Shown here: positions 42,585 to 51,460 of the stretch, piece after piece
Position numbering within the stretch: position 1 is the stretch's first letter
Layout: every line of letters starts with the position of its first letter
From: CAXXIC01 sp049315325
Lineage (GTDB): Bacteria; Bacteroidota; Bacteroidia; Bacteroidales; UBA7332
Direction: 5' to 3'
Length of the DNA: 64,000 nucleotides
NCBI GenBank assembly: GCA_049315325.1
Contig: JBMOKJ010000004.1
Coordinates: 124,001-188,000, forward strand
Notes under the pieces: generated by a model
Databases searched by the model: none
Told to the model about the DNA's origin: nothing
What the model saw: the letters and a program-made list of their open reading frames with translations, nothing else
Position numbers and translations under genes: made by a program

Positions 42585-42842
42585 ATGGCACATAAAAAAG
42601 GAGCCGGTAGCTCGAAAAATGGTCGCGAATCGGAAAGCAAACGATTGGGCGTAAAAATATTTGGCGGACAATTTGCGAAAGCAGGTAACATCCTTGTTCG
42701 TCAGAGAGGAACTCAACACCACCCAGGTGAAAACGTAGGTTTAGGTAAAGACCACACCTTGTTTGCATTGGTTGAAGGAACTGTAGTTTTCCGCAAGAAA
42801 AGAGATAACAAATCGTTTGTTTCGGTTGAGCCACTTAGCTAA
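42585..42842 (+). CDS. rpmA: Large ribosomal subunit protein L27
   Basis: The protein of 85 residues starts MAHKKGAGSSKNGRESESKRLGVK and has the conserved GTQHHPGENVGLGKDHTLFAL. The glycine/serine-rich N-terminus reaches the peptidyl transferase centre. There is no N-terminal extension that would need cleavage of the kind known in Firmicutes. A strong terminator follows 21 bases after the stop. Confidence 0.97.
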   Translation: MAHKKGAGSSKNGRESESKRLGVKIFGGQFAKAGNILVRQRGTQHHPGENVGLGKDHTLFALVEGTVVFRKKRDNKSFVSVEPLS

Positions 42843-42863
42843 GCAAAACGATAAAACTTTAAG

Positions 42864-42905
42864 AACTCCCGATTTTGCCTTAGTGTAAAGTCGGGAGTTT
42901 TTTTG
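42864..42905 (+). terminator. Terminator after rpmA
   Basis: AACTCCCGA and TCGGGAGTT form a 9-bp stem around an 18-base loop, followed by seven T. Confidence 0.9.
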
Positions 42906-42911
42906 TTAGCT

Positions 42912-43033
42912 GCCCCACCCAGCCTCCCCAAAGGGGAGGAGTTGCAGACATTGATATTCGATTTTAATTGCTAAATTTGTTATTTAAACGATCTTTCTTT
43001 CTCCCTTCCTATTGGGGAGGGTCAGGGAGGGGC
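42912..43033. repeat. REPIN-like inverted pair of REP elements before serS
   Basis: Copy D (42912-42944, CCTCCCCAAAGGGGAGG core) and copy E (43001-43033, CCTATTGGGGAGGGTCAGGG) are inverted relatives separated by 56 bases. They match copies A and B at 31091-31226 in orientation and spacing. E ends 13 bases before the serS start codon. Confidence 0.75.
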
Positions 43034-43046
43034 TTATTTTATACTT

Positions 43047-44318
43047 ATGTTGACATTACAAACAATCAAAGAAAATCCCGAAGAAGTAATTCGTCGGTTA
43101 GCTAAGAAACAGTTCGATGCCAAAGAGCCAATCGCTAAGGTGCTTGAGGTAGATGCAAACAGACGTACCACTCAGAACAAGCTTGATGCTACGTTGGCAG
43201 AACTCAACACGCTTTCCAAAACCATCGGAATGTTGATGAAGGATGGCAAGAAGGAAGAGGCTGAGGCTGCTCGCAACCGTGTGTCTGAGATGAAAGACGG
43301 TGTGAAATATAGCGAAACAGAGCTCAAAGGCTACGAAGAAGAGTTGCAAACGTTGCTTTGCACCATTCCTAATCTTCCGAGTGAAGATGTGCCTGCCGGT
43401 CGCACCCCCGAAGATAATGTGATCGAACGCACAGGTGGAGAAATACCTGCATTGTTCGACGGTGCTGTCCCGCACTGGGAGTTGGCTAAAAAATACGACC
43501 TGATTGACTTTGAATTGGGTGTGAAGATTACGGGTGCAGGTTTTCCTGTTTACAAAGGAAAAGGTGCTCGCCTTCAACGTGCGTTGATTAACTTCTTCCT
43601 AGATAATGCACGTGAAGCTGGTTACCTTGAAGTGCAACCACCGTATGTGGTGAATGCAGCTTCAGGTTACGGTACAGGCCAGTTGCCCGACAAAGAAGGC
43701 CAGATGTATCACTGCACAGTCGACGATTTGTATTTGATTCCAACGGCAGAAGTGCCTGTGACCAATATCTACCGCGATGTGATTTTGTCGGAAAACGAAT
43801 TGCCAATTAAAAATACAGCGTATTCAGCTTGTTTCCGTCGCGAAGCAGGTTCGTATGGCAAAGACGTGCGCGGGTTAAATCGTTTGCACCAATTTGATAA
43901 AGTAGAGATTGTCCAAATTCAGCACCCCGACAAATCGTATGAATCGTTGCAAGACATGGTGGCTTATGTGCAGACATTGATTGAGAAGCTTGAATTGCCT
44001 TGGCGCATTCTTCGCTTGTGTGGTGGCGATATGAGCTTTACCTCGGCATTGACATTCGATTTCGAGGTTTATTCGGCAGCACAACAACGCTGGTTAGAGG
44101 TGAGTTCGGTCTCGAACTTCGAGAGCTACCAGGCGAATCGCCTTAAATGTCGTTACCGCAGCGAAGGAAACAAACCGCAGTTGTGCCATACGCTCAACGG
44201 TAGTGCATTGGCCTTGCCTCGCATCGTAGCTGCGTTGCTCGAGAATCATCAAACGCCAGATGGGATCCGCATTCCTGCAGCATTAGCTTCGTACACTGGC
44301 TTCGATATGATTGATTAG
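43047..44318 (+). CDS. serS: Seryl-tRNA synthetase
   Basis: This class II synthetase of 423 residues has the N-terminal coiled-coil arm that reads the long variable arm of tRNA-Ser (about 30-110). The motif 2 region FRREAGSYGKDVRGLNRLHQFDKVE and motif 3 (LNGSALALPRIVAALLENHQ) are intact. The N-terminus MLTLQTIKENPEEVIRRLAKK is canonical. A REP-like inverted pair fills the upstream spacer and may form a stem in the leader, unless transcription starts after it; I could not identify a promoter in that spacer. Confidence 0.97.
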   Translation: MLTLQTIKENPEEVIRRLAKKQFDAKEPIAKVLEVDANRRTTQNKLDATLAELNTLSKTIGMLMKDGKKEEAEAARNRVSEMKDGVKYSETELKGYEEELQTLLCTIPNLPSEDVPAGRTPEDNVIERTGGEIPALFDGAVPHWELAKKYDLIDFELGVKITGAGFPVYKGKGARLQRALINFFLDNAREAGYLEVQPPYVVNAASGYGTGQLPDKEGQMYHCTVDDLYLIPTAEVPVTNIYRDVILSENELPIKNTAYSACFRREAGSYGKDVRGLNRLHQFDKVEIVQIQHPDKSYESLQDMVAYVQTLIEKLELPWRILRLCGGDMSFTSALTFDFEVYSAAQQRWLEVSSVSNFESYQANRLKCRYRSEGNKPQLCHTLNGSALALPRIVAALLENHQTPDGIRIPAALASYTGFDMID

Positions 44319-44374
44319 TGTCTTATCTTCTGTGAAATGCTGACATTCGGTCAGAGAGTCACAAATTACATACA

Positions 44375-44408
44375 AACCGATGCTCTTATCAGAGTGTCGG
44401 TTTTTTTT
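44375..44408 (+). terminator. Terminator after serS
   Basis: AACCGATGCTCT pairs with AGAGTGTCGGTT (two G-T wobbles) around TATC, followed by eight T. Confidence 0.9.
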
Positions 44409-45099
44409 AAGCCGATAAATCTAATAGGTTTTAAATAATCCAATATCGTGTTAGCAAACTTATTCAAGGCATAATTTCGACTGTTTTGATTGAAAAGTTG
44501 AGAAGTGTGTACGCTCACAATTTGTGTATGAGGTGAAAAGCCTGCTTACAATCTAATTATAATCCTACGCAGTAAGTATCTTTTTATTTTTAAAATGCCT
44601 AATTATATAACAAAACGATTAATATAGCGGGTATGTGTTATTCATTGTGATATTAAATGAGCACTTATTGAAGAATTATGTTTTATCTTTGTGCCTTAGT
44701 TGCAGTTATGTGATTTTTTTAGTTGTAATCGATTAGCTGTCATTGTTAGACTTTGATGATTACCTAAATTATTGATTCACAGTTTTAGGTTTGAATGCTG
44801 ATTGTATTAATAATAGTTGTAATATTACAAATCTAAAAATTATAATAATTATACAATTAGTGTTATTGTTATAATTGTCTGAAAACTAGATCTTTGACAT
44901 TTTCCTTAAATCTATAAGTGTTAAGTTAGCTAAAATTGTGACTGCTTAATTCGCAAATTAGAGAATATTTTTTGCGTGGAAACAAGAACTTCACACTTTC
45001 GTAACAGCTTAATTGCATAAAAACCACAACCTTTGCACAATGAATTTTATTTGAGCATACTGTATTTATTTTATTTACCACACATTACAATTTATTTTT
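44409..45099. other. Long AT-rich leader region before the first T9SS protein gene
   Basis: I see no gene here. A -7-like TATCTTTGT (44684-44692) is the best promoter element, but no TTG is at the right distance. If used, it would give a leader of about 400 bases. A variant, AACCTTTGC near 45030, is closer to the gene but lacks the TA. Confidence 0.4.
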
Positions 45100-47634
45100 A
45101 TGAAAAAGATTACTTTTATTCGAACGGCACTGATTGCCGTAATTATGGCTTTTGCTTTCGTCTCGACAACATGGGGACAAGCAACACTTCCAGTAAATGC
45201 AACATTTTCGTCAGTAACAACTTCAGGGCCTGGTACAATGCCAACTGGGTTTACTCAATCAGGCTTGGGTGGATATGCTGGTGCATTAAAATTTGATACT
45301 CAAGATGATTGGTTGCAACTTAATTTTTCTGGAACACCGGGCTCTCTGTCATTTGCTCTTGGAGTTAATAATACATTTCCAGGTACAATTCCCACAACCG
45401 CAACTTTTACAATTCAAGAATCGGTAAATGGTACTTCATGGACTACTCTTGGAGCATATAGTAATGTTGCAGGTGGAACTAAGACCTTAACACCTGCTTC
45501 TGCATCTCGTTATATTCGTTGGTATTATACGACTAAACCCTCTGGAACAAATATAAGTTTGAAATCAATTACGTTAGCTGCAGGTGCTGCGGCTCCTGTG
45601 GTTACAGCAGCTTCACCAACAGGAACTGTAGGAACAGCATTTTCATACAGTATTGTAGCCACTGGCACACCAACAAGTTATGCTGTATCCACGGGAACAT
45701 TACCTGCAGGGTTGTCTTTGAATACAGGAACTGGAGCAATCACAGGTACACCTACCGCTGCTGGTTCACCTGTTGTCGGTGTAAAAGCAACAAATGGTAG
45801 TGGCCCAAGTGCTGAGGCTAATTTGAGTTTTACTATTAATAAAGGAGCCCAAAGCATTACTTTTGGTGCTTTACCAGCAAAAACTACTGCTGATGCTGAT
45901 TTTGCACCAGGTGCTACTTCTGCTACTTCTGGCATCAATGCCATCTCTTATTCAAGTAGCAATACTGCTGTCGCCACAATTGTATCAAATCAGATTCACA
46001 TTGTGGGTGTAGGCACATCTACTATTACTGCTTCTCAATCAGGTAGTGCTAATTATAATGCCGCAACGTCTGTAGATCAAAATCTTACTGTTACTCAGTT
46101 TGCAACACCACAAACCATCACGTTCAATGCGTTAAGCGCCAAAACGTATGGTGATTCAAATTTTGATTTGACAGCTTCTTCAACATCAGGTTTAACAATC
46201 AGTTATTCTAGCTCGAATACTGCTGTGGCTACTGTTTCAGGTGCAACCGTTACTGTTGTTGGCCCTGGTACAACGACTATTACAGCTTCTCAAGCCGGTA
46301 GTGCAGAATACAATCCTGCTACATCTGTTCCTCGAGATTTGGTTGTAAATGTGAAACCATTGACTGTTTCTAGCCCAGCCGTAACATCTAAAACGTATGA
46401 TGGTACAACAACTGCAACTATCACTGGATCAATTGCTGGTCAATTGGTAGGTTCAGATGTTGTTACTCTTGGAGGAACTGGAGTTTATGCAGATGCAAAT
46501 GTAAGTACAGGTATCTCTGTAACTCCGACATATACATTAGGGGGTGCTAATGCTGCAAAATATAGCCTTACTCAACCAACTGGATTGACTGGTGATATTA
46601 CAAAAGCTGACCAAACTATTACGTTTGCAGCTTTACCTTCAAAATCTATTGGAGATGCCAAATTTAAACTTACAGCAACAGCTAGTTCTTCATTAACTCT
46701 TACTTATGTGAGTTCGAATCTTGCAGTGGCTACGATTGTAGGTGATAGTGTTACGATTGTAGGTGAAGGAACAGTAGATATTACTGCATCGCAAGCTGGG
46801 AATGGTAATTATAATGCAGCTACTGATGTAATACAACCACTTACAATACTTGGTGCGCCTATATTAGCATGGCAATTTGGTACCCCTGCTTCAGCTGGAA
46901 ATGAAACGACTTATAATGCAACTTCTAATAATTCTAACCTAAACACGTCAGTTTTGTCAAGGGGTGCGGGTATAGTTGCCTCGACATTGACAAATGGATT
47001 TTCGGCGAATACTTGGGATGGTGCTTCAAAGGCTAGTGCTGTCACAAATGACGAATACTATACATTTGCAATTAATGCTAAAGCAGATTACAAAGTGTCT
47101 CTTACAACTTTAGATGTTACTCTCAGACGTTCAAGTACTGGACCAAATGCTTACATTTGGAAATATAGTCTTGATGGAACCACTTTCACTGAAATTGGAT
47201 CGGATGTTTCTTTTACTACTTCTGCCTCTGGTGGTACAGCGCAAAACCAAATTGATTTGTCAGGGATTTCGGAATTGCAAAGTGTATCGAGTACTAAAAC
47301 GATTACATTCCGTTTATACGCATGGGGTGCCACAGGGGCAGCCGGTTCGTTGGCTATTGGTAAAACGACGGCTAGTACTACAACTAGTGTATTGACAATT
47401 GGAGGAAGTGTGGTTTCAATTCCTACTGGATTGAACACACCGACCTCTTCTGCTAAAATCTACGCATCGAAAGGTCTGATAAATGTGACTGGAGCGACAA
47501 GCTATTCGGTGTACAATGCGCAAGGTGTGCAAATAGCGAATGTGAAAGCTGCAGATAAATCATCAGTATCGCTTCAGCCTGGTATTTACATCGTGAAAGC
47601 TGATGGAAGAAGTCAAAAGGTGATGGTTAAATAA
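45100..47634 (+). CDS. T9SS-exported multi-domain protein with Ig-like and YDG-type repeats
   Basis: The 844-residue protein has a signal peptide ending STTWGQ (about residue 27) and a beta-rich N-terminal domain. A putative-Ig (He_PIG) domain follows (about 167-247, TGTVGTAFSYSIVATGTP... GLSLNTGTGAITGTPTAAG). Three Big-like repeats of about 80 residues each carry a SYSSSNTAVATI...GTSTITASQ pattern, and one YDG/MBG-like domain with TSKTYDGTTTATITGS is present. A further beta domain comes before the C-terminal sorting domain (last 65 residues, ending VNVTGATSYSVYNAQGVQ...LQPGIYIVKADGRSQKVMVK), which marks it for the type IX system. It is probably a cell-surface adhesin-like protein. It is paralogous to the protein at 51461-53929. 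Confidence 0.88.
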   Translation: MKKITFIRTALIAVIMAFAFVSTTWGQATLPVNATFSSVTTSGPGTMPTGFTQSGLGGYAGALKFDTQDDWLQLNFSGTPGSLSFALGVNNTFPGTIPTTATFTIQESVNGTSWTTLGAYSNVAGGTKTLTPASASRYIRWYYTTKPSGTNISLKSITLAAGAAAPVVTAASPTGTVGTAFSYSIVATGTPTSYAVSTGTLPAGLSLNTGTGAITGTPTAAGSPVVGVKATNGSGPSAEANLSFTINKGAQSITFGALPAKTTADADFAPGATSATSGINAISYSSSNTAVATIVSNQIHIVGVGTSTITASQSGSANYNAATSVDQNLTVTQFATPQTITFNALSAKTYGDSNFDLTASSTSGLTISYSSSNTAVATVSGATVTVVGPGTTTITASQAGSAEYNPATSVPRDLVVNVKPLTVSSPAVTSKTYDGTTTATITGSIAGQLVGSDVVTLGGTGVYADANVSTGISVTPTYTLGGANAAKYSLTQPTGLTGDITKADQTITFAALPSKSIGDAKFKLTATASSSLTLTYVSSNLAVATIVGDSVTIVGEGTVDITASQAGNGNYNAATDVIQPLTILGAPILAWQFGTPASAGNETTYNATSNNSNLNTSVLSRGAGIVASTLTNGFSANTWDGASKASAVTNDEYYTFAINAKADYKVSLTTLDVTLRRSSTGPNAYIWKYSLDGTTFTEIGSDVSFTTSASGGTAQNQIDLSGISELQSVSSTKTITFRLYAWGATGAAGSLAIGKTTASTTTSVLTIGGSVVSIPTGLNTPTSSAKIYASKGLINVTGATSYSVYNAQGVQIANVKAADKSSVSLQPGIYIVKADGRSQKVMVK

Positions 47635-47674
47635 TATTTAATTTATTAAGTATATTGTAAAAATTAATATCTTT

Positions 47675-47711
47675 AAGCCCTTAATCCAATTGTGGATTAG
47701 GGGCTTTTTTT
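47675..47711 (+). terminator. Terminator after the first T9SS gene
   Basis: AAGCCCTTAATCCA pairs with TGGATTAGGGGCTT around ATTG, followed by a run of T. Confidence 0.9.
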
Positions 47712-47820
47712 GTTATCTAGTTGAGTGGCTGACTCATTTATTTATGAGTCAACACCAATTGCGAAATAAACAGGTTTACAGGCAGTCCGTTGCCAAGTGC
47801 TTATTCAACACACTTATTTT

Positions 47821-48984
47821 ATGAAACACACACCACTTCGTTTCTCAATTTCAGCTCTCTTTCAGCTTTTTGTATTGTCCATACTGGCTCAGATTCCAGC
47901 AGGATATTACGCAACAGCTACGGGTAGTGGAGCAACGCTTAAAACCCAACTCTATAGCATTATTCACACGCATACCGAGCGAAGTTACGACAATCTATGG
48001 ACTGATTATCAGACCACAGACCGAAAAGCCGACGGAAAGGTATGGGATATTTATACCGATATTCCATCGGGGACTCCTGTTTTTACTTTTACGTTTATCA
48101 CCCAGCAATGCGGTACGTATGCCAACGAAGGCGATTGCTACAACCGCGAGCACTCTTTCCCCAAAAGTTGGTTCAACGATGCTACGCCTATGTACAGCGA
48201 TCTGTTTCACATTTATCCGACCGACGGAAAGGTAAATGGAGAGAGAAATAATTATCCGTATGGCGTTGTCGGAACACCCACTTATACCTCTTCAAATGGT
48301 TGCAAATTGGGTAATTGTGTTTATCCTGGTTATACTGGCACGGTATTCGAACCCATCAACGAATACAAAGGCGACTTGGCGCGCACCTATTTCTATATGG
48401 CTACTTGCTACGAAAACCTGATTGCAGGATGGCAGGCCAACGATGCGAATGGTAATGTGGTGTTGAACGGGACAGCTTATCCAGCTTATGAAACGTGGTT
48501 TTTGAATATGTTGCTCGATTGGAATGCCGCCGACCCTGTTTCGCAAAAGGAGATTGATCGGAACAACGCCATTTATGGGATACAGCACAACCGAAACCCG
48601 TACATCGATCATCCTGAATACGTGACAAGTGTGTGGGGAGCAGCTGCAGTGACGCCACAACCAACCAATTACCCAACCAATTTCTCTGCCCGAAACGTGA
48701 AAGTGCAATGGACAGATGCTGTGGGGGCGATTGTGCCTGAACATTACCTGATACGCGCAAGCAGCATTGGGTTTAGTAGCATTGCGGCACCGACAGATGG
48801 GGTAGTTTATTCAGCATCGTCTACCGACAAGCACGTTGCAGCAGGAGTGCAGCAAGTGTGGTTTAGCAATCTGAATGCTCACACGACCTATTACTTTAAG
48901 ATTTTCGGATATACAGGCAGTGGTGCTACGATTGACTATAAAACCGATGGCTCAGTTCCTCAAGTACAAGTGTATGTGCCTTGA
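47821..48984 (+). CDS. Extracellular endonuclease I family protein with a C-terminal FN3-like domain
   Basis: The protein (387 residues from ATG 47821) has a signal peptide ending near ILAQ (residue 24) and an endonuclease I domain. The catalytic stretch is CYNREHSFPKSWF (His111) followed by DLFHIYPTDGKVNGERNNYPYG, the beta-beta-alpha metal pattern of this family. An FN3-like domain of about 100 residues follows, very similar to one in the next T9SS protein (shared YKTDG and TYYFKI/TYKFSI words). Unlike its neighbours it ends without a C-terminal sorting domain, so its export beyond the periplasm is unclear. I prefer 47821 to an earlier start at 47797 because the signal peptide begins there. 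Confidence 0.88.
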   Translation: MKHTPLRFSISALFQLFVLSILAQIPAGYYATATGSGATLKTQLYSIIHTHTERSYDNLWTDYQTTDRKADGKVWDIYTDIPSGTPVFTFTFITQQCGTYANEGDCYNREHSFPKSWFNDATPMYSDLFHIYPTDGKVNGERNNYPYGVVGTPTYTSSNGCKLGNCVYPGYTGTVFEPINEYKGDLARTYFYMATCYENLIAGWQANDANGNVVLNGTAYPAYETWFLNMLLDWNAADPVSQKEIDRNNAIYGIQHNRNPYIDHPEYVTSVWGAAAVTPQPTNYPTNFSARNVKVQWTDAVGAIVPEHYLIRASSIGFSSIAAPTDGVVYSASSTDKHVAAGVQQVWFSNLNAHTTYYFKIFGYTGSGATIDYKTDGSVPQVQVYVP

Positions 48985-49023
48985 TGTTTGACGATTTTAT
49001 ATTTAAATAGTAATAAAGAAAAG

Positions 49024-49212
49024 GAATAGGACGCGGATTTTACGGATATAAACGGATAACTTTGAAATTGATTGAAAACTGATATCAATCATGTAAACAT
49101 GAATGATAAGAGCTAAATTATATAAAATCATCTTGCCAACAGCAAGATTAAAATCCGTCCCGATAATTATCGGGATTATCTGCTACATCAGCGTTAATCA
49201 GCGTTCTATTTT
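49024..49212. repeat. MITE-like inverted-repeat element, second copy
   Basis: The ends GAATAGGACGCGGATTTT and AATCAGCGTTCTATTTTC are imperfect inverted repeats related to the perfect ends at 37262-37439. Inside is the 18-bp perfect palindrome TCCCGATAATTATCGGGA (49158-49175), absent from the other copy. Confidence 0.6.
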
Positions 49213-49285
49213 CTGAATAATAATTAACTGATGAATCTGGAAGTCCCCTTTAGATTTAGTGGTAAATTTTAAAAAAAAAGAAATC

Positions 49286-51346
49286 ATGACTTTTATAAAA
49301 ATAAAGATGAATCATCTGAAATCGTTACTAGCTATTGCATTACTCATGGTTGGTGGCACTGTTTTTGGAGCAACCGAAACATTGAGTTGTACTGCAGGAA
49401 CGATTGTGAACAATACCATGACTTTTACGACCGCTAATTTTACTTTTGTGCATGCTAAAGCTGCGGATGCTAACTTTGCTTCATACACCCCTTGGCGAGT
49501 CTACACCAACAATACCGTCACCATCACTGGCGGCAGTGGTGTGCAAACCATATCAAGCATTACTATTTACACCTCTTCTTCGGCTTACGCTACAGCGGTG
49601 AATGGCTCCATTGCAGTGACTGGTGGAGGTTCGGCAACTGCTGTGGTGAGTGGTAACAATTGCACAATCACCATCACTGGCACCGGCACGGCTGTAGTTA
49701 TTGATCCTACAGCTCAAACTCGTTGGTCTTCTATTGATGTGAATTATGTGGCTGCTGCGGTATCGTGTACCGCTCCGACTACCTCATTTGCTTCAACTTC
49801 TGTCTCCAAGATAAGCAACGAAGCACCCTTTACGAATGCTTTTACGAGCAACAACACATCAACCAAAGTGTGGTCGAGTAGCAACGATGCTGTGGCAACG
49901 GTCGACGCTGCGGGACTCGTCACTCTTCATGCAGCAGGCAGCGCGAATATCCTTGTGAATCAGGTGACCGATGGAACCTATTGTGCAGTGGTGAATGCAA
50001 GTTACACTTTAGCAGTAGCAGCGCCTCCCACACCAGAGCCAACCAATCATGCCACAGCATTAGCGGCATCGACCAACACCGCAACCGACATTACGGTATT
50101 GTGGACAGACGCTATCGGTGGGCAATTGCCACAAGGTTATTTGGTGAAAGCGTCGCCAACTACTCCTACAACACCAGTAGATGGTGTGGCAGAAACGACT
50201 GCTACATTGGTAAAGAATGTTGCGATAGGAGCGCAGACGAGCGTTTTCACAGGTTTATCTGCTTCTACAACCTATAAATTCTCCATTTGGCCATACACAA
50301 ACAGTGGTGCAGACATCAACTACAAGACCGACGGAGTTGCACCTACCGATAGCGCAGCGACTGTGTTTATGTTGGGCGCGCCACTGGCTACTGATGCTAC
50401 CAATGTCACCCATTTGTCATCTAACAACACGTTAACAGCCAACTGGCAAGCTTCCGCTGGAGCTACAGGTTACATGGTAGATATATATAAGCAAACAAAT
50501 AGTGGCACAACTACGGAGACTGAAAGTTTTGGAGGAATTACACCAAATGGCAACCTTATCGCGTCTGCTACCTATTTGTCGGGTTGGACAACAAACTATC
50601 AGAGTCTATCACGCCAGATTTATACAAGCACGGGAAATTACGGAGTTGCTTCGCCTTCCTTTGCTTTCACTACATCTGGAGATTATATTTTGACTAAAAA
50701 ATATGCAACCAATGTTGTCTCTGTCTCTTTTTGGGCAAAACAACAAACCGGAGCTACCTCTTCCACTTTAATTGAGGGATTTAATGGGACATCTGTTGAA
50801 ACATTAGGTGCTTTGTCGAATGCAGATGTGTCTACTGCTGGCACAAAAACCTATGATCTTACCGCTTTGGGTAAGAATAACATCAATCAAATTAGGTTGA
50901 ATTTTACAAAGGTTTTAGGTAATTTGTCTATCGACGATATCGCCATTACGTACGTCACAGGATATACCTTGGTGCCAATTGCGGGTTCGCCATTTACTGT
51001 AAATGGGGGTGATGTGCTTTCGAAAACGGTAACAGGATTGGGTACGGGCATGTATTACTACACTGTGAAAGCAACGGATGGAGTTTTCACTACTAGCGCT
51101 TCAAATCAGATTGGTACAATGGTTGATTTAGTGACCGACATTACCAACTTGCTGTCTGCATCGAAAGTGATAGCCGCAAAAGGACAGATTGTAGTAACCG
51201 GTGCGAAAAGCTATGCAGTGTATAATGCTCAAGGCGTGGAGGTTGCCTATGTGAAAGACGCTTCCACTAAAGGATCTTTGGCACTTCGACCTGGCATCTA
51301 TTTGGTGAAGATGGGAAGCAAAACACAAAAAGTCTGGGTGAAATAA
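49286..51346 (+). CDS. T9SS-exported protein with FN3-like domains and a nested anchor-type domain
   Basis: The 686-residue protein has a signal peptide (MNHLKSLLAIALLMVGGTVFGA region), a beta-rich domain and a Big-like repeat (about 155-245). The FN3-like domain (about 250-365) is shared with the preceding nuclease. A second FN3-like domain is interrupted: after TANWQASAGATGYMVDIYKQT comes about 145 residues of a jelly-roll, choice-of-anchor-like domain ending SIDDIAITY, after which the FN3 resumes (YYYTVKATDG). The last 65 residues are a T9SS sorting domain (VVTGAKSYAVYNAQGVE... LALRPGIYLVKMGSKTQKVWVK). I start at 49286; a GTG 27 bases upstream or the ATG at 49307 are alternatives. Confidence 0.85.
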   Translation: MTFIKIKMNHLKSLLAIALLMVGGTVFGATETLSCTAGTIVNNTMTFTTANFTFVHAKAADANFASYTPWRVYTNNTVTITGGSGVQTISSITIYTSSSAYATAVNGSIAVTGGGSATAVVSGNNCTITITGTGTAVVIDPTAQTRWSSIDVNYVAAAVSCTAPTTSFASTSVSKISNEAPFTNAFTSNNTSTKVWSSSNDAVATVDAAGLVTLHAAGSANILVNQVTDGTYCAVVNASYTLAVAAPPTPEPTNHATALAASTNTATDITVLWTDAIGGQLPQGYLVKASPTTPTTPVDGVAETTATLVKNVAIGAQTSVFTGLSASTTYKFSIWPYTNSGADINYKTDGVAPTDSAATVFMLGAPLATDATNVTHLSSNNTLTANWQASAGATGYMVDIYKQTNSGTTTETESFGGITPNGNLIASATYLSGWTTNYQSLSRQIYTSTGNYGVASPSFAFTTSGDYILTKKYATNVVSVSFWAKQQTGATSSTLIEGFNGTSVETLGALSNADVSTAGTKTYDLTALGKNNINQIRLNFTKVLGNLSIDDIAITYVTGYTLVPIAGSPFTVNGGDVLSKTVTGLGTGMYYYTVKATDGVFTTSASNQIGTMVDLVTDITNLLSASKVIAAKGQIVVTGAKSYAVYNAQGVEVAYVKDASTKGSLALRPGIYLVKMGSKTQKVWVK

Positions 51347-51460
51347 TCATCCAATTTTTTACAACGTATTCAATTATTCCGTAACTTTAAACCCTTGATT
51401 ATTGGGTATTAAAGAGATGGATATTCATTTATATTTTTGAACAATTTAAACATTAAGCGT

